From Marinobacterium rhizophilum (GTDB lineage: Bacteria > Pseudomonadota > Gammaproteobacteria > Pseudomonadales > Balneatricaceae): 64,000 bases of DNA. Numbering within the stretch: the stretch's first letter is position 1; each line of letters begins with the position of its first letter. The position numbers were made by a program, and so were the translations under genes. The notes below the pieces were generated by a model. That model was not told the origin of the DNA, made no database searches, and was given only the letters and a program-made list of their open reading frames with translations. Shown here piece after piece: positions 33,530 through 42,986 of the stretch. Location: NCBI RefSeq assembly GCF_024397915.1, contig NZ_CP073347.1, positions 1,302,001-1,366,000 of the forward strand, read 5' to 3'.

Positions 33530-35644
33530 CCCTTCGCCCCTTTCTGCTTTTTTAACCTGTTCGTACCGCGGCAGGCGCAGGATAAAGCAGGCACCGCCCT
33601 CGGGCGTGTTCTCGGCGCGAATATTGCCCCCCAGATCACGCACGATGCTGCGCACGATGGATAACCCGAGGCCCAGGCCACTGCCGATCTGCTTCGTCGT
33701 AAAAAAGGGCTCGAACAGCTTGTCCAGCGCGCCCTCGTCGATACCCGTGCCCTGGTCCGCCAGCCGCAGCTCGAACCAGCCGTCCTCCGCCAGCAGCTGC
33801 AAGGACAGCCGTCGCGGCGCCTCGGTATGCTGCATCGCATCGCAGCCGTTCTTGATCAGGTTAACCAGCACCTGCTCCAGTCGCGCGCTGTCGCCGGCGA
33901 CGCGATCATCCGCAATATCGGGTTTGAAATCCACCTGCACCTGCTCTTCGACAAAGCGGCCGCGAAACAGCGCCAGCGCCTGATCGATCGCGTGCAACAG
34001 GGACACCGCTTCCACGCGTTCAGGCTTGCGGTAGGCAAAGGTTTTCAGCTGGCTGGTGATCACCGCCATGCGTCCCACCAGGCCATCCACTTCGTCCAGG
34101 CTCTCGCTCAGCAGCTGCGGTTGCTGCAGCATCTTGCGGCAAATGGCCACATAGGTGCGCATCGCCGTGAGCGGCTGGTTGAGTTCATGCACCACGGCGC
34201 TGGCCATGCGCCCGAGCGCCGCGAGCTTTTCGGCCTGCAGCAACTCCTGCTGCATGCCCTGCAGTTCACGGGTACGGTCTTCCACCTTGGCTTCCAGGGT
34301 TTCATTGGCATCCTGCAGCGCCCGCTCCAGCCGCTTGCGCCGGGAAATATCGATCACGGTGACCAGGTAGCGGGCCTGGCCGGCGTGTGCGCCCTTCATC
34401 GCCCGAATCGAAATCAGCAACGGAAATTCGCTGCCATCACCGCGCAACCCCACGGCTTCCTGCCCGATCAGCGGCGCAAAACCGCGCTGCCCCAGACGCC
34501 CCAGTGCCCGCTCCAGTACACCGAACCCGGCCGATGGCGCCAGCAGGCGTCGCAGTGGCTGCGCCAGCGCCAGGGACGCTGACAGGCCAAACTGCTGCAG
34601 CGCAGTACCGTTGAGGAACCGCATCCGGCCCTGCTCATCCACCGTGATGAGCCCGACCTGGGCAGTATCGATAATGTCCCGCTGTTGCTGCTCGCTGTTG
34701 GCCAGCGCCTGCTGCGCCTGACGCTGCAAGCGCTGCTTTAGCGCCCGCTCGCGCAGGAACAGCAGCAGCAGTGCAAAAGCGATGCACCCGCCCAGGGTAA
34801 GCAGCATGGCGGAGCGCTGGTTGCGCCGCGCCGCGCCCGCATCCTGCTGGATGCTCAGCGTCCAGCCCAGATCATCGAGCTGCACCGATTGCACCATCGT
34901 CTCGCCGCCGGTCCTGGATGGCCAGAGCGAAACGCGGGTGCCGTTGTCCAGCCGGATATCCCGGGATTCCTTTGCCAGCTCGGCAAAGGGTTGCTGCAGC
35001 CAGCCGCTCTGGGACGCCGCAAACACCCGACCGTCACTGCTGGTCAGCATCCAGGGGACACCCGGGTCCAGGCGCTCCTGCAACAGCGCAAGGCTCAAAC
35101 GGACCACCGCCGCCCCGATAAAACGCCGTTCGTCATATATCGGCGCCGACAGGTAAAATGCCGGTTGCAACTGATCCGAGTCGATCCGAAAACGCCGCCC
35201 CTGCTGACCCTCCCGGGCATCCGTAAAGTAATTGCGGTCGCGGTGCGAGCGCAGGTAAAAATCCTGCTGATCACGCCAGCGACTGTACGCCACGGCCCGG
35301 CCATTGCCATCCAGGATAAAAAGCCCGCTGGAACCCGCCACCAGGCTGGTCTGCTCCAGGTAGCGGCTCACCCGCACCCCCATGTCCTGGTTGGGGTACA
35401 GCAGCAATGCCCGCACATCCCGGTTTTGCGTCAGCAGAAACGGCAGGTAATCGTAGCTGTCGAGCCAGCTGCGGATTTCGCCAATACGCGAGAGCAGGAC
35501 CTGGGTACCGGTTCGCTGCAGATACTGCAACGTCCAGTCCCGCGCCCGATCCGCCGCCAGCAGGGCCAGCGCGACTGCAAGCCCAAGCCCTGCGAGCCAA
35601 AAGCCCCATCGACGTCGAGTACGCTTGGAGAATGCCCGTTGCAT
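33515..35644 (-). CDS. DctB-like sensor histidine kinase
   Basis: 709 residues from the ATG at 35644 (GGGAG upstream). An N-terminal transmembrane helix (about residues 13-32), a double-Cache-like periplasmic sensor region (about 33-285), a second transmembrane helix (AMLLTLGGCIAFALLLLF), a PAS domain (DTAQVGLITVDEQGRM), a coiled coil, an H-box (AVVHELNQPLTAMRTYV) and an HATPase domain (NLIKNGCDAM; DQGTGID; GLGLGLSIVRSI) follow in order. It senses a carboxylate-type ligand for the TRAP system. Confidence 0.92.
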   Translation of the reverse strand: MQRAFSKRTRRRWGFWLAGLGLAVALALLAADRARDWTLQYLQRTGTQVLLSRIGEIRSWLDSYDYLPFLLTQNRDVRALLLYPNQDMGVRVSRYLEQTSLVAGSSGLFILDGNGRAVAYSRWRDQQDFYLRSHRDRNYFTDAREGQQGRRFRIDSDQLQPAFYLSAPIYDERRFIGAAVVRLSLALLQERLDPGVPWMLTSSDGRVFAASQSGWLQQPFAELAKESRDIRLDNGTRVSLWPSRTGGETMVQSVQLDDLGWTLSIQQDAGAARRNQRSAMLLTLGGCIAFALLLLFLRERALKQRLQRQAQQALANSEQQQRDIIDTAQVGLITVDEQGRMRFLNGTALQQFGLSASLALAQPLRRLLAPSAGFGVLERALGRLGQRGFAPLIGQEAVGLRGDGSEFPLLISIRAMKGAHAGQARYLVTVIDISRRKRLERALQDANETLEAKVEDRTRELQGMQQELLQAEKLAALGRMASAVVHELNQPLTAMRTYVAICRKMLQQPQLLSESLDEVDGLVGRMAVITSQLKTFAYRKPERVEAVSLLHAIDQALALFRGRFVEEQVQVDFKPDIADDRVAGDSARLEQVLVNLIKNGCDAMQHTEAPRRLSLQLLAEDGWFELRLADQGTGIDEGALDKLFEPFFTTKQIGSGLGLGLSIVRSIVRDLGGNIRAENTPEGGACFILRLPRYEQVKKAERGEGKADS

Positions 35645-35741
35645 GAGGACTCCCTTACCCCTGATTAGCCGAATCCGCTGGCGCCGGCGCAATAAACAAG
35701 GCCCCGCGTACGGGGCCTGCCTGGTGAGTCGGCGCTGGGGG

Positions 35742-38660
35742 TCAGATCGCGATGACCTCGTAGCCGTCACCCAGTTTCGCCGCCCCTGCCGGGTTGGTCA
35801 CCACGGCAATGCTGGCGTTATCGCCGGTGAGGTAACGCTCGGCGACCCGGGTCAGATCCTCCAGCGTGACAGCCAGAATACGCTGACGGTACGCCCGCCG
35901 CTGTTCGGCTGTGCGGCCAAAGAGCGCACTGTGGTACGCCTGCTTGGCTTCGCCCGCCGGCGAACCCGGCTTGTCGATGGAACTGACCACACCCAGAATG
36001 GCCTCTTCCAGCTTTTGCGGGTCCTGTGGCGTGTCGAGCAACCAGCGAACGGATGCATCGAAGTCAGCCAGGGTCTCGGCCAGGCGCGGGTCGCGGTACG
36101 AGAAGAAACGGAACACCGCATCGGACGAGTCCTGACCCGCACCGGAGCCGTAGGCACCGCCTTTCTCGCGAATGGCACGGTGCAGGTAACCGTTGCGCAG
36201 GAAGTCTCCCAGCACGGTCAGTGCCGCCGAGTCTTCGTGCTCCACCGGTACCGTGGGATAGGCCTTGGCACAGAAGTTAACCTGGGTGCTGGTGGTCCAG
36301 AGCTGACGCACGGATTCCCGCACCGGCTCCAGCGCAAAGGCGCTGTACTGCGGGCTGACCGCCACATCCTGCCAGCGTGCCTCGATCTGTTGCTGCATGC
36401 TGTCCTGCTGGTCAGCGTCCCCCACCAGCAGGAAGCGACGCGGCGCCTGCTGCAGTTTCTGCTTGATGCCATCCAGCTGGGCCGCCAGCGTCGCCAAGGC
36501 GCTGTCGTCCTTGAGGGACGCATCCAGCGATTTGATAAAACGAATGCTTTCCAGGCCACGGGATTCGTGCCCCAGCTGCGCTGCCGGGCTCATGCGGGCC
36601 ACGGCGGCGGTCATCGCCAGCGCGTGCCCCTGGCCGGTGATGCTCTGTTCCTTGCGGGTGCGGGTCTGGGCAACGATTTCACGCAGACGCTTGAGCTCGT
36701 CAAAGCGCGCTGCCTGCAGGGTTTCGTGCATCAGGTCGACCAGTTCCTGCTGCTTGCTGGCCAGGGCCTTGCCGGACAGCACCAGGTAACCGCTGACCTG
36801 CTGTTCATCGTCAACGGCGCCGCGCACCTCGGTATAGGCACCAATGCTGCCACACACCTGGGACTGGTACTGCTGGTTCTGCTTGTAGTCGCGATCGCCA
36901 CAGCCCAGCTCCGTCAGGCAATGGGTAAACAGTGGCAGCAGGCGACGCTCCTGCGCGTCCAGCGCCGGCAGGTCGATAATGAGCTGCTGATATACCAGGC
37001 CATTGGTACCCTGGGCATAGGCCTCCAGCGCGAGCGGTGCCTGCTGCTGCAACTGGGGCTGAGGTATCTTCATTTGCGCCGGTACATCAGTGATGCCGAC
37101 CTTGGGCAGGATACTTTCGTCATCCTCCTGCATCTGACGCGTTTCCAGCGCCTCGGTCTGCGCCATGATCTGCTGCTTTTCGCTGTCACTCAACTGGGCA
37201 CGAATGGCCTCCAGCTGGGCGGTTTCCGCGGCATCACGCCGCGCCGCCAGCTGGCTGTCCGGGCGCAACGTCAGCCGCACCTGGTGGGCGTTCTCCAGCA
37301 GCAGTTCGCGCACCATGCTCTGGATGTAGTCCGGCTGCTTGATGTCCTCACGCAGTTTTTCCAGTACCGGGTCCAGGTTCAGCACGGCGATGGGGTCACC
37401 GTTGTGAATGCCTGCGGAAATGGACGACATGATCAAGTTCAGGCCGTAGGGGTAACCGTCACCGCTGAGTTCACGCTGGGACAGCTCCAGCTGATGCAGC
37501 TGCGCCTCCAGCATTTCCTGTGGCACACCGTTCTCGGCCACGTCTTGCAAGGTATCCAGCACCAGTTTTTCAAAGGCCTGCGCGTGCTGCGGATCACTGC
37601 CTTCCAGGCCACACATGAAGCTCATTTCGCGGTTGGAGTCCTCCAGCCCGCACAGCGGCGAGGGCGCACTGCCAAGCTCGCTGGACTCCAGGGCATGACG
37701 CAGCGGCGAGGCACTGTTGTCCAGCAGCACGCGGGACAGCAGGTGCGCACGCAACTGTGCCTCCAGGTCGATCGACTTGCCCAGCAGCCAGCCCATCACA
37801 TGGTGGGTCTTGCCGCACAGGTCTTCCTCGTCCAGTGCATAGGCTTCTTCGACCCGAACCGGCGCGTGCAGGCGCTTTTCGTCCGTGACCTGAATATGAG
37901 TGTCCAGACGTTCGAACTGCGCCAGTGCCTGACCATCAAAGCGCGCCTGCAGCTCTTCCACGGCGATATCGCCGAAGGTCATGAAGACCGCGTTGCTCGG
38001 GTGGTAGTGACTGCGGTAAAAATCCAGCAGCTCGTCGTAGCTCAGATCCGTAATGCACTCCGGATCACCGCCACTGTTGTAGTGGTAGGTGGTGGTCGGG
38101 AACAGATGCTTGCCCAGGGTCTGGTACAGGGTGGACACGGCGGAGCTCATGGCCCCCTTCATCTCGTTCAGCACCACGCCCTTGTAGACCAGCGGCGAGT
38201 CCGGGTTGCCGGCTTCGCTGAATTCCAGACGGTGACCTTCCTGGGCAAAATCCAGCGGATCCAGCCGCGAAAAGAAGGTCGCATCCAGGTACACGTCCAG
38301 CAGGTTGAAGTAATCCTTGCGGTTCTGGCTGGCGAAGGGATAGGCCGTCCAGTCGGAACTGGTAAAGGCATTCATGAAGGTATTGAGTGAACGCCGCGTC
38401 ATCATGAAAAAGGGATCACGTACCGGATAGCGCTTGCTGCCGCACAGCGCGGTGTGTTCCAGCATGTGGGCCACACCGGTGGAATCCATGGGCACAGTGC
38501 GAAACGCGACAAGAAAGACATTTTCTTCGTTGTCGGCGGCGATGTGGTAATGCCGTGCGCCGGTTTGCTGGTGCTCATACTCCGCCATTTCAATGTTCAG
38601 TGACTCGATGACTTCACTGCGGAGAAAACGAAAGCTGGAATGACAGTTTTGTGTCTGCAT
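35742..38660 (-). CDS. M16C insulinase-family metalloprotease (PreP-like)
   Basis: 972 residues from the ATG at 38660; an in-frame upstream start exists but adds an unconserved leader. The inverted zinc motif HxxEH is HMLEH (VAHMLEHTALCGSKRYPVRDPF), followed by NTFMNAFTSSDWTAYPF. Four M16-type lobes are expected: the active half comes first, then a helical hinge, then the inactive half ending GAYGSGAGQDSSDAVFRFFSYRDPR. No signal peptide is seen, so it is probably a cytosolic oligopeptidase. Confidence 0.9.
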   Translation of the reverse strand: MQTQNCHSSFRFLRSEVIESLNIEMAEYEHQQTGARHYHIAADNEENVFLVAFRTVPMDSTGVAHMLEHTALCGSKRYPVRDPFFMMTRRSLNTFMNAFTSSDWTAYPFASQNRKDYFNLLDVYLDATFFSRLDPLDFAQEGHRLEFSEAGNPDSPLVYKGVVLNEMKGAMSSAVSTLYQTLGKHLFPTTTYHYNSGGDPECITDLSYDELLDFYRSHYHPSNAVFMTFGDIAVEELQARFDGQALAQFERLDTHIQVTDEKRLHAPVRVEEAYALDEEDLCGKTHHVMGWLLGKSIDLEAQLRAHLLSRVLLDNSASPLRHALESSELGSAPSPLCGLEDSNREMSFMCGLEGSDPQHAQAFEKLVLDTLQDVAENGVPQEMLEAQLHQLELSQRELSGDGYPYGLNLIMSSISAGIHNGDPIAVLNLDPVLEKLREDIKQPDYIQSMVRELLLENAHQVRLTLRPDSQLAARRDAAETAQLEAIRAQLSDSEKQQIMAQTEALETRQMQEDDESILPKVGITDVPAQMKIPQPQLQQQAPLALEAYAQGTNGLVYQQLIIDLPALDAQERRLLPLFTHCLTELGCGDRDYKQNQQYQSQVCGSIGAYTEVRGAVDDEQQVSGYLVLSGKALASKQQELVDLMHETLQAARFDELKRLREIVAQTRTRKEQSITGQGHALAMTAAVARMSPAAQLGHESRGLESIRFIKSLDASLKDDSALATLAAQLDGIKQKLQQAPRRFLLVGDADQQDSMQQQIEARWQDVAVSPQYSAFALEPVRESVRQLWTTSTQVNFCAKAYPTVPVEHEDSAALTVLGDFLRNGYLHRAIREKGGAYGSGAGQDSSDAVFRFFSYRDPRLAETLADFDASVRWLLDTPQDPQKLEEAILGVVSSIDKPGSPAGEAKQAYHSALFGRTAEQRRAYRQRILAVTLEDLTRVAERYLTGDNASIAVVTNPAGAAKLGDGYEVIAI

Positions 38661-39053
38661 GAAAGCGATGTGCCTCAACCTGTCCGTGGTCGTCACTGCG
38701 ACCTTGATGAAAAACGCAAACACCCATTCTATAGGCTCTGCGCGCGGTTTCAAAAAACTGTTGCATTGGAGTGCTAGATTGACGTCGATGTTCCGTACCG
38801 CGCAGCGGTTCTAGAGCCCAACAGCAATGTCTTCGCAACTGCGTAGAGCACTGCACCGGGGCGCCGCAGAACGCAGACTACAGTACGCGGTACAGGGACA
38901 TCAGTACGAATTCGGTCTTCGAAAATATTCTTTGTGCAGCGCAACATTTTGGATTGACAGGGCGATCCCCTCGCTCTATATTTGATCTCAATTGCTGCAA
39001 CGCACAAATTTGATTCCAGTTAACGCCGCCAATATCAAATTGAGGTAAAGAAC
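38661..39053. other. Intergenic region upstream of the phasin gene
   Basis: It holds the phasin promoter (listed separately) and a segment bounded by the inverted 8-mers GTACCGCG (38795-38802) and CGCGGTAC (38886-38893). No coding sequence is apparent. Confidence 0.5.
38954..38982 (+). promoter_or_regulatory. Strong sigma-70 promoter of the phasin gene
   Basis: TTGACA (38954-38959), a 17-base spacer, and TATATT (38977-38982) match the consensus closely. The predicted 5'UTR is about 65 bases, with GAGGTAAAGAAC before the ATG at 39054. Confidence 0.8.
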
Positions 39054-39599
39054 ATGTACAACGATATGATGAAAGACCTGAAAGACAAGATGCAGCCTGT
39101 TGTTGATATCACCGAAATCAACAAGAAAGCGGCGGAAAAGCTGTTCGCCCTGCAGTCTGCCTGCGTCACGGACCTGTTCAACAGCAGCATCGCCCAGATG
39201 AAAGCCCTGACTGCGGTCAAGGAACCCAAGTCTGCCGTGGAACTCCAGGTTCAGTTCTACAAGGCGCTGGAGTCCAAACTGACTGACGTTGCCGAGCAGG
39301 AAATCGCCACCCTGACCGAAGCCAAGGACCAGCTGAGCGAAATCGTTGAGAAAAGCATCTCCGATCTGTCTGAAATGCCGACCAGCAACTACTTCGGTGA
39401 TTTCAGCAAGTTTGCCGATTTCAGCAAATTCACAGACATGAGCCAGTTCGCTGACTTCAGCAAATTCACTGACTTCAGTAAGTTCGCCGACCTGAGCGCC
39501 TTTACTGCCGCGCCTGTTGTTGAAGAAGCTGAAAAGAAAGCGCCTGCCAAGGCCGCGCCGCGCAAGGCCGCAGCTCCTGCTGCTACCACCGCCGCGTAA
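39054..39599 (+). CDS. Phasin-family protein with hexapeptide repeat
   Basis: 181 residues. The N-terminal two thirds is an amphipathic helical phasin domain (AAEKLFALQSACVTDLF; AVELQVQFYKALESKLTD). Residues 116-151 are six tandem hexapeptides of the form D-F-S-K-F-A/T, encoded by an 18-bp repeat at 39399-39506. An Ala/Lys/Pro-rich basic tail (AEKKAPAKAAPRKAAAP) follows, like tails of DNA- or granule-binding phasins. It is probably a polyhydroxyalkanoate granule coat protein. The gene is monocistronic, with a strong promoter and terminator. Confidence 0.85.
   Translation: MYNDMMKDLKDKMQPVVDITEINKKAAEKLFALQSACVTDLFNSSIAQMKALTAVKEPKSAVELQVQFYKALESKLTDVAEQEIATLTEAKDQLSEIVEKSISDLSEMPTSNYFGDFSKFADFSKFTDMSQFADFSKFTDFSKFADLSAFTAAPVVEEAEKKAPAKAAPRKAAAPAATTAA
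39399..39506 (+). repeat. 18-bp coding tandem repeat within the phasin gene
   Basis: Six 18-bp units read DFSKFA, DFSKFT, DMSQFA, DFSKFT, DFSKFA, DLSAFT. Third-position differences show that the units are old enough to have diverged while the Asp-x-Ser-x-Phe pattern was kept. Confidence 0.9.
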
Positions 39600-39660
39600 C
39601 GTTGTTCTCTGGGGATCCACGTCCCCAACCACTCGGGTCTGGCCCTGCCAGATCCTTTTG

Positions 39661-39687
39661 GGGCTACCTCCGGGTAGCCCTTTTTTT
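39661..39687 (+). terminator. Rho-independent terminator of the phasin gene
   Basis: GGGCTACC (39661-39668), a TCCG loop, and GGTAGCCC (39673-39680) are followed by seven T. Confidence 0.95.
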
Positions 39688-39688
39688 A

Positions 39689-39917
39689 TGTTCAGGATGA
39701 ACGCTCCCTGGCAATTCCTTGAAATGCGCTCCTGCATTTTCAGGAATTCCTCCATCCCTGGCGGTGATGCCGTGGGTGCATGGATGCACACAACTACAGG
39801 GATGTAGGAGGTAGAGCGACGCAGGATGCCTAAGCCGAGGAACGGCGATGCTCAGGATGAACGCTCCCTGGCAGTTCCTTGAAATGCGCTCCTGCATTTT
39901 CAGGACTTCCGCCATCC
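39689..39917. repeat. Direct repeats (D) flanking an inverted copy of repeat element C
   Basis: Two near-identical copies of about 66 bp (start TCAGGATGAACGCTCCCTGG, contain the palindrome TGAAATGCGC...GCATTTTCA) lie at 39689-39756 and 39852-39917. Between them is element C (39764-39846), the reverse complement of 27567-27650. D is distantly related to element A of the 27.5-28.3 kb array. It fills the gap between the phasin terminator and the ubi gene; no gene is seen. Confidence 0.85.
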
Positions 39918-39926
39918 TGGTCTCGC

Positions 39927-41156
39927 CTATTCCCGTATCACCGGTTCGCCCCTGGCCAGCGCCGGCAGCTTGCCTTCAAGCCCCATGGCCATGCGGATGA
40001 CCTTGCGCTTGGCAGGCCCCAGCCGTTCCGCCAGCCCCAGTCCCAGATTGCGCAGCAGCTTGAGCGGCAGGTTGCTGTTACTGAATACCCGATAGAACGA
40101 ATCCATCAGTTGCATCATCATCAGGTTGTGAGCGCGCCGTGCCCGCTCGTAGCGCGCCAGCACCTCCACCGCGACAAAAGCTTCACCCAGGGCCTGTGCC
40201 TCGATAATCACCTCGGCGAGCGCCGCCGCATCAAGCAAACCAATGTTGACGCCCTGCCCGGCCAGCGGATGAATCATGTGGGCCGCATCCCCCACCAGCG
40301 CCACGCCCTCGGCCACGTATCGCTGCGCATGCTGGCGCCGCAACGGGAAGGAACCGCGCCCCAGGACCGCATCGATCTGCCCCAGGCAGGCGGGAAAACT
40401 GTCCTGCACCCGCTGCAGAAAAGCCGTGTCATCCAGCGTCATCAACGCCTTCAGCGTATCCGGCTTGTCATACCAGACCAGGGAAGCATGATTGCCTCCC
40501 AGCGGCAGAAAGGCCAAGGGCCCTGTCGGCGTAAACTGCTGCCAGGTGATGTCCTGCTGGCCATAGTCCGTTTGTACACTGGCCACCAGGGCGTGCTGAT
40601 CGTAATCCCACTGGGTTACACCGATACCCGCCGCCTGGCGCACCCGCGACTGGCCACCGTCTGCCGCTACCAGTAGACGCCCCAGCACCTCTCGCCCATC
40701 GGCCAGACGCACCAGACTGCTGCCAGGCGCATACTCGATATGCTCGGTTCGGGCCGGGCAGATCAGGTCAACGTTGGCAAAACCGCGGATACGCTCCAGC
40801 AGGGCCAGCTGTACCACGCGATTCTCGACAATGTGCCCAAGCTCGCTGGCGCCAATCTCGTCGCTGTGAAACTCCGTCGCCGCGCGCGATTCATCCGACT
40901 CCCACACTTTCATGCGCCGGTAAGGGCACAGGCGCCGGCTGCTGATCCCCTCCCAGACACCCAGCGTCTGCAAAATGGTGCGCGACGCCGCGCTCAGGGC
41001 CGAAACCCGCAGGTCATGGGGCTGCTGTGGTTCATAAGCCTGCGGAAAGTCATGTTCGATCAAGCCAACCGACAGCGGACTGTCACCGAGGGCGCAGGCC
41101 AGGGTCGCCCCGACCATGCCGCCACCGACGATCAGGATGTCATAGCGTGGTTTCAT
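39927..41156 (-). CDS. UbiH/UbiF/VisC-family FAD monooxygenase (ubiquinone biosynthesis)
   Basis: 409 residues. The FAD-binding motif is DILIVGGGMVGATLACAL, the conserved LVAADGGQSRVRQAAGI motif lies in the middle, and GVALVGDAAHMIHPLAGQGVNIGLLDA is the family's GD motif. CPYRRMKVWE resembles UbiF (C6 hydroxylase) more than UbiH or UbiI, but the paralogues are hard to tell apart by eye. It is 90 bp downstream of serS in the same direction. Confidence 0.88.
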   Translation of the reverse strand: MKPRYDILIVGGGMVGATLACALGDSPLSVGLIEHDFPQAYEPQQPHDLRVSALSAASRTILQTLGVWEGISSRRLCPYRRMKVWESDESRAATEFHSDEIGASELGHIVENRVVQLALLERIRGFANVDLICPARTEHIEYAPGSSLVRLADGREVLGRLLVAADGGQSRVRQAAGIGVTQWDYDQHALVASVQTDYGQQDITWQQFTPTGPLAFLPLGGNHASLVWYDKPDTLKALMTLDDTAFLQRVQDSFPACLGQIDAVLGRGSFPLRRQHAQRYVAEGVALVGDAAHMIHPLAGQGVNIGLLDAAALAEVIIEAQALGEAFVAVEVLARYERARRAHNLMMMQLMDSFYRVFSNSNLPLKLLRNLGLGLAERLGPAKRKVIRMAMGLEGKLPALARGEPVIRE

Positions 41157-41245
41157 AACAGGCTCTTTGAGTACGGTTCAGGCAGGAGGCGTAATGCAAA
41201 AACGGCCCGGGCCACGACTGGGTCGCCGTGGCCCGGTGTTTGAGA

Positions 41246-42520
41246 TCAGATCTCGGCAACACCGCCCATATACGGGCGCAGCACTTCCGGCACTTCGATG
41301 CTACCATCGGCGCGCTGGTAGTTTTCGATCACCGCCAGCAGGGTACGGCCAACCGCCAGTCCCGAACCGTTGAGGGTATGCAGCAGCTCGGGCTTGCCGG
41401 TTTCCGGGTTGCGCCAGCGCGCCTTCATGCGACGCGCCTGGAAGTCCAGCATGTTCGAGCAGGAAGAGATTTCACGGTATTTGTCCTGCCCCGGCACCCA
41501 GACTTCAATGTCGTAGGTCTTGGCCGCACCAAAGCCAAGATCGCCGCCGCAGAGCGTAATAACGCGATACGGCAGGTTCAGCATCTGCAGGATCTTCTCG
41601 GCATGACCGGTCAGTTCTTCCAGAGCATCCCAGGACTTGTCCGGCTCAACCAGCTGCAGCAGTTCAACCTTTTCAAACTGATGCTGGCGAATCAGGCCAC
41701 GGGTATCCTTGCCGGACGCGCCTGCTTCCGAACGAAAGCACGGCGTATGGCAGGTGAAGCGCAGCGGCATCTGTTCCGCCGGCACGATCTCGTCCCGCAC
41801 CAGGTTGGTCACCGGCACTTCGGACGTGGGAATCAGGTAGTAGTCGCGCTCGCCGAAAGGCACCTTGAACAGGTCCGCCTCGAACTTGGGCAGTTGGCCG
41901 GTGCCATACAGCGAGTCGGCATTGACCATGAATGGCACATAGACTTCCGTATAGCCATGTTCACCGGTATGCGTATCCAGCATCAGCTGAATCAGCGCGC
42001 GGTGCATGCGGGCGATCTTGCCCTTCATCACGGCAAAGCGGGCACCGGTCAGCTTGGCGGCGGTTTCAAAATCCAGCTCGCCGTGCTGCTCACCCAGGTC
42101 GATATGATCCCGGGGCGTGAAATCGAAGCTGCGTGGCTGACCCCAGCGGCGCACCTCGACGTTGTCGTCTTCGGTCTGACCTTCGGGTACGCTGGCATCC
42201 GGCAGGTTGGGCACGCCCAGCAGCAGATCATCCAGCGCGTCCTGCAGCTGTGCAAGCTGCACCTTGGCGGCATCCAGCTGCTCGCCGAGCGCCTTTACTT
42301 CGGCCTTCAGCGGGGCAACATCCTCTTTCGCCGCCATCGCCTTGCCGATCTGCTTCGAGCGGCTATTACGTTCACTTTGCAGGTTCTCGGTAAGAACCTG
42401 AACTTCCTTGCGCTGCTGTTCCAGTTCGCTGAAGCGTGCAACCGGGAAATCAAAGCCCTTCTTCTTCAGCAGTTGAGCGACTTCTTCTGGATTGGAGCGG
42501 ACGTATTTAGGGTCTAGCAT
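41246..42520 (-). CDS. serS: Seryl-tRNA synthetase
   Basis: 424 residues, standard length. The N-terminal long antiparallel coiled coil (about residues 30-100) binds tRNA-Ser. Class II motifs follow: TSEVPVTNLVRDE, FRSEAGASGKDTRGLIRQHQF (motif 2), and a motif 3 near the C-terminus (GSGLAVGRTLLAVIENYQ). It charges tRNA-Ser. It lies 23 bp downstream of crcB. Confidence 0.97.
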   Translation of the reverse strand: MLDPKYVRSNPEEVAQLLKKKGFDFPVARFSELEQQRKEVQVLTENLQSERNSRSKQIGKAMAAKEDVAPLKAEVKALGEQLDAAKVQLAQLQDALDDLLLGVPNLPDASVPEGQTEDDNVEVRRWGQPRSFDFTPRDHIDLGEQHGELDFETAAKLTGARFAVMKGKIARMHRALIQLMLDTHTGEHGYTEVYVPFMVNADSLYGTGQLPKFEADLFKVPFGERDYYLIPTSEVPVTNLVRDEIVPAEQMPLRFTCHTPCFRSEAGASGKDTRGLIRQHQFEKVELLQLVEPDKSWDALEELTGHAEKILQMLNLPYRVITLCGGDLGFGAAKTYDIEVWVPGQDKYREISSCSNMLDFQARRMKARWRNPETGKPELLHTLNGSGLAVGRTLLAVIENYQRADGSIEVPEVLRPYMGGVAEI

Positions 42521-42543
42521 GGGATCTCAAGGCACCTTTCAAA

Positions 42544-42915
42544 TCACAACAGGCGGGTTAGCGACATGCCGACATAGAGGGCGGCAAGGCACAGAATAAC
42601 GCTCAATGATACATAGATTAATGCGGACATGACATGCCCTGCCTGCAGCATCGCCACCGATTCCAGCGCGAAGGTGGAAAAGGTTGTGAAGGCCCCCAGA
42701 AAACCGACCATCAACAGCGGGCGCAGCTCCGGGCTCAGCCGTGCCTTCTCCAGCACCAGCACAAAGAGCACGCCCATCAGCAGGGAACCTCCCACGTTGC
42801 ACACCAGGGTTCCCAGCGGAAAGCGACCATTGGCATTGCCGAGCAAACCACTCACCCAGTAACGCCCCAGCGCGCCCAGGGCACCTCCCGTGGCAATGGC
42901 TATAACATGCAGCAT
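42544..42915 (-). CDS. crcB: Fluoride channel Fluc/CrcB
   Basis: 123 residues and four transmembrane helices. Conserved GGALGALGRYW and the pore segment GFLGAFTTFSTFALE (Phe residues, central Na+ site) are present. AAAAAGGACG precedes the ATG at 42915. It works as a dual-topology homodimer exporting fluoride. No fluoride riboswitch is apparent in the short upstream gap. Confidence 0.95.
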   Translation of the reverse strand: MLHVIAIATGGALGALGRYWVSGLLGNANGRFPLGTLVCNVGGSLLMGVLFVLVLEKARLSPELRPLLMVGFLGAFTTFSTFALESVAMLQAGHVMSALIYVSLSVILCLAALYVGMSLTRLL

Positions 42916-42986
42916 TCATCGTCCTTTTTCATCACAGGCCGCAGGCGTTTGCGGTTAACTCATCGCCTGCCGACAGCCTCCTGACA

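Noticed and set aside
28332..35644. Genomic island with a transposase
   Set aside because: No transposase, integrase, tRNA or attachment-site repeat flanks the block; composition looks similar to the rest of the window.
35625..38390. Very long antisense frame opposite the M16C protease
   Set aside because: GC-rich third positions keep antisense frames open here. The protein is low-complexity and the opposite strand encodes a clear metalloprotease.
42916..42986. Fluoride riboswitch before crcB
   Set aside because: The gap to rarA is only 71 bp, no crcB-motif fold is apparent, and crcB is inside a housekeeping operon.
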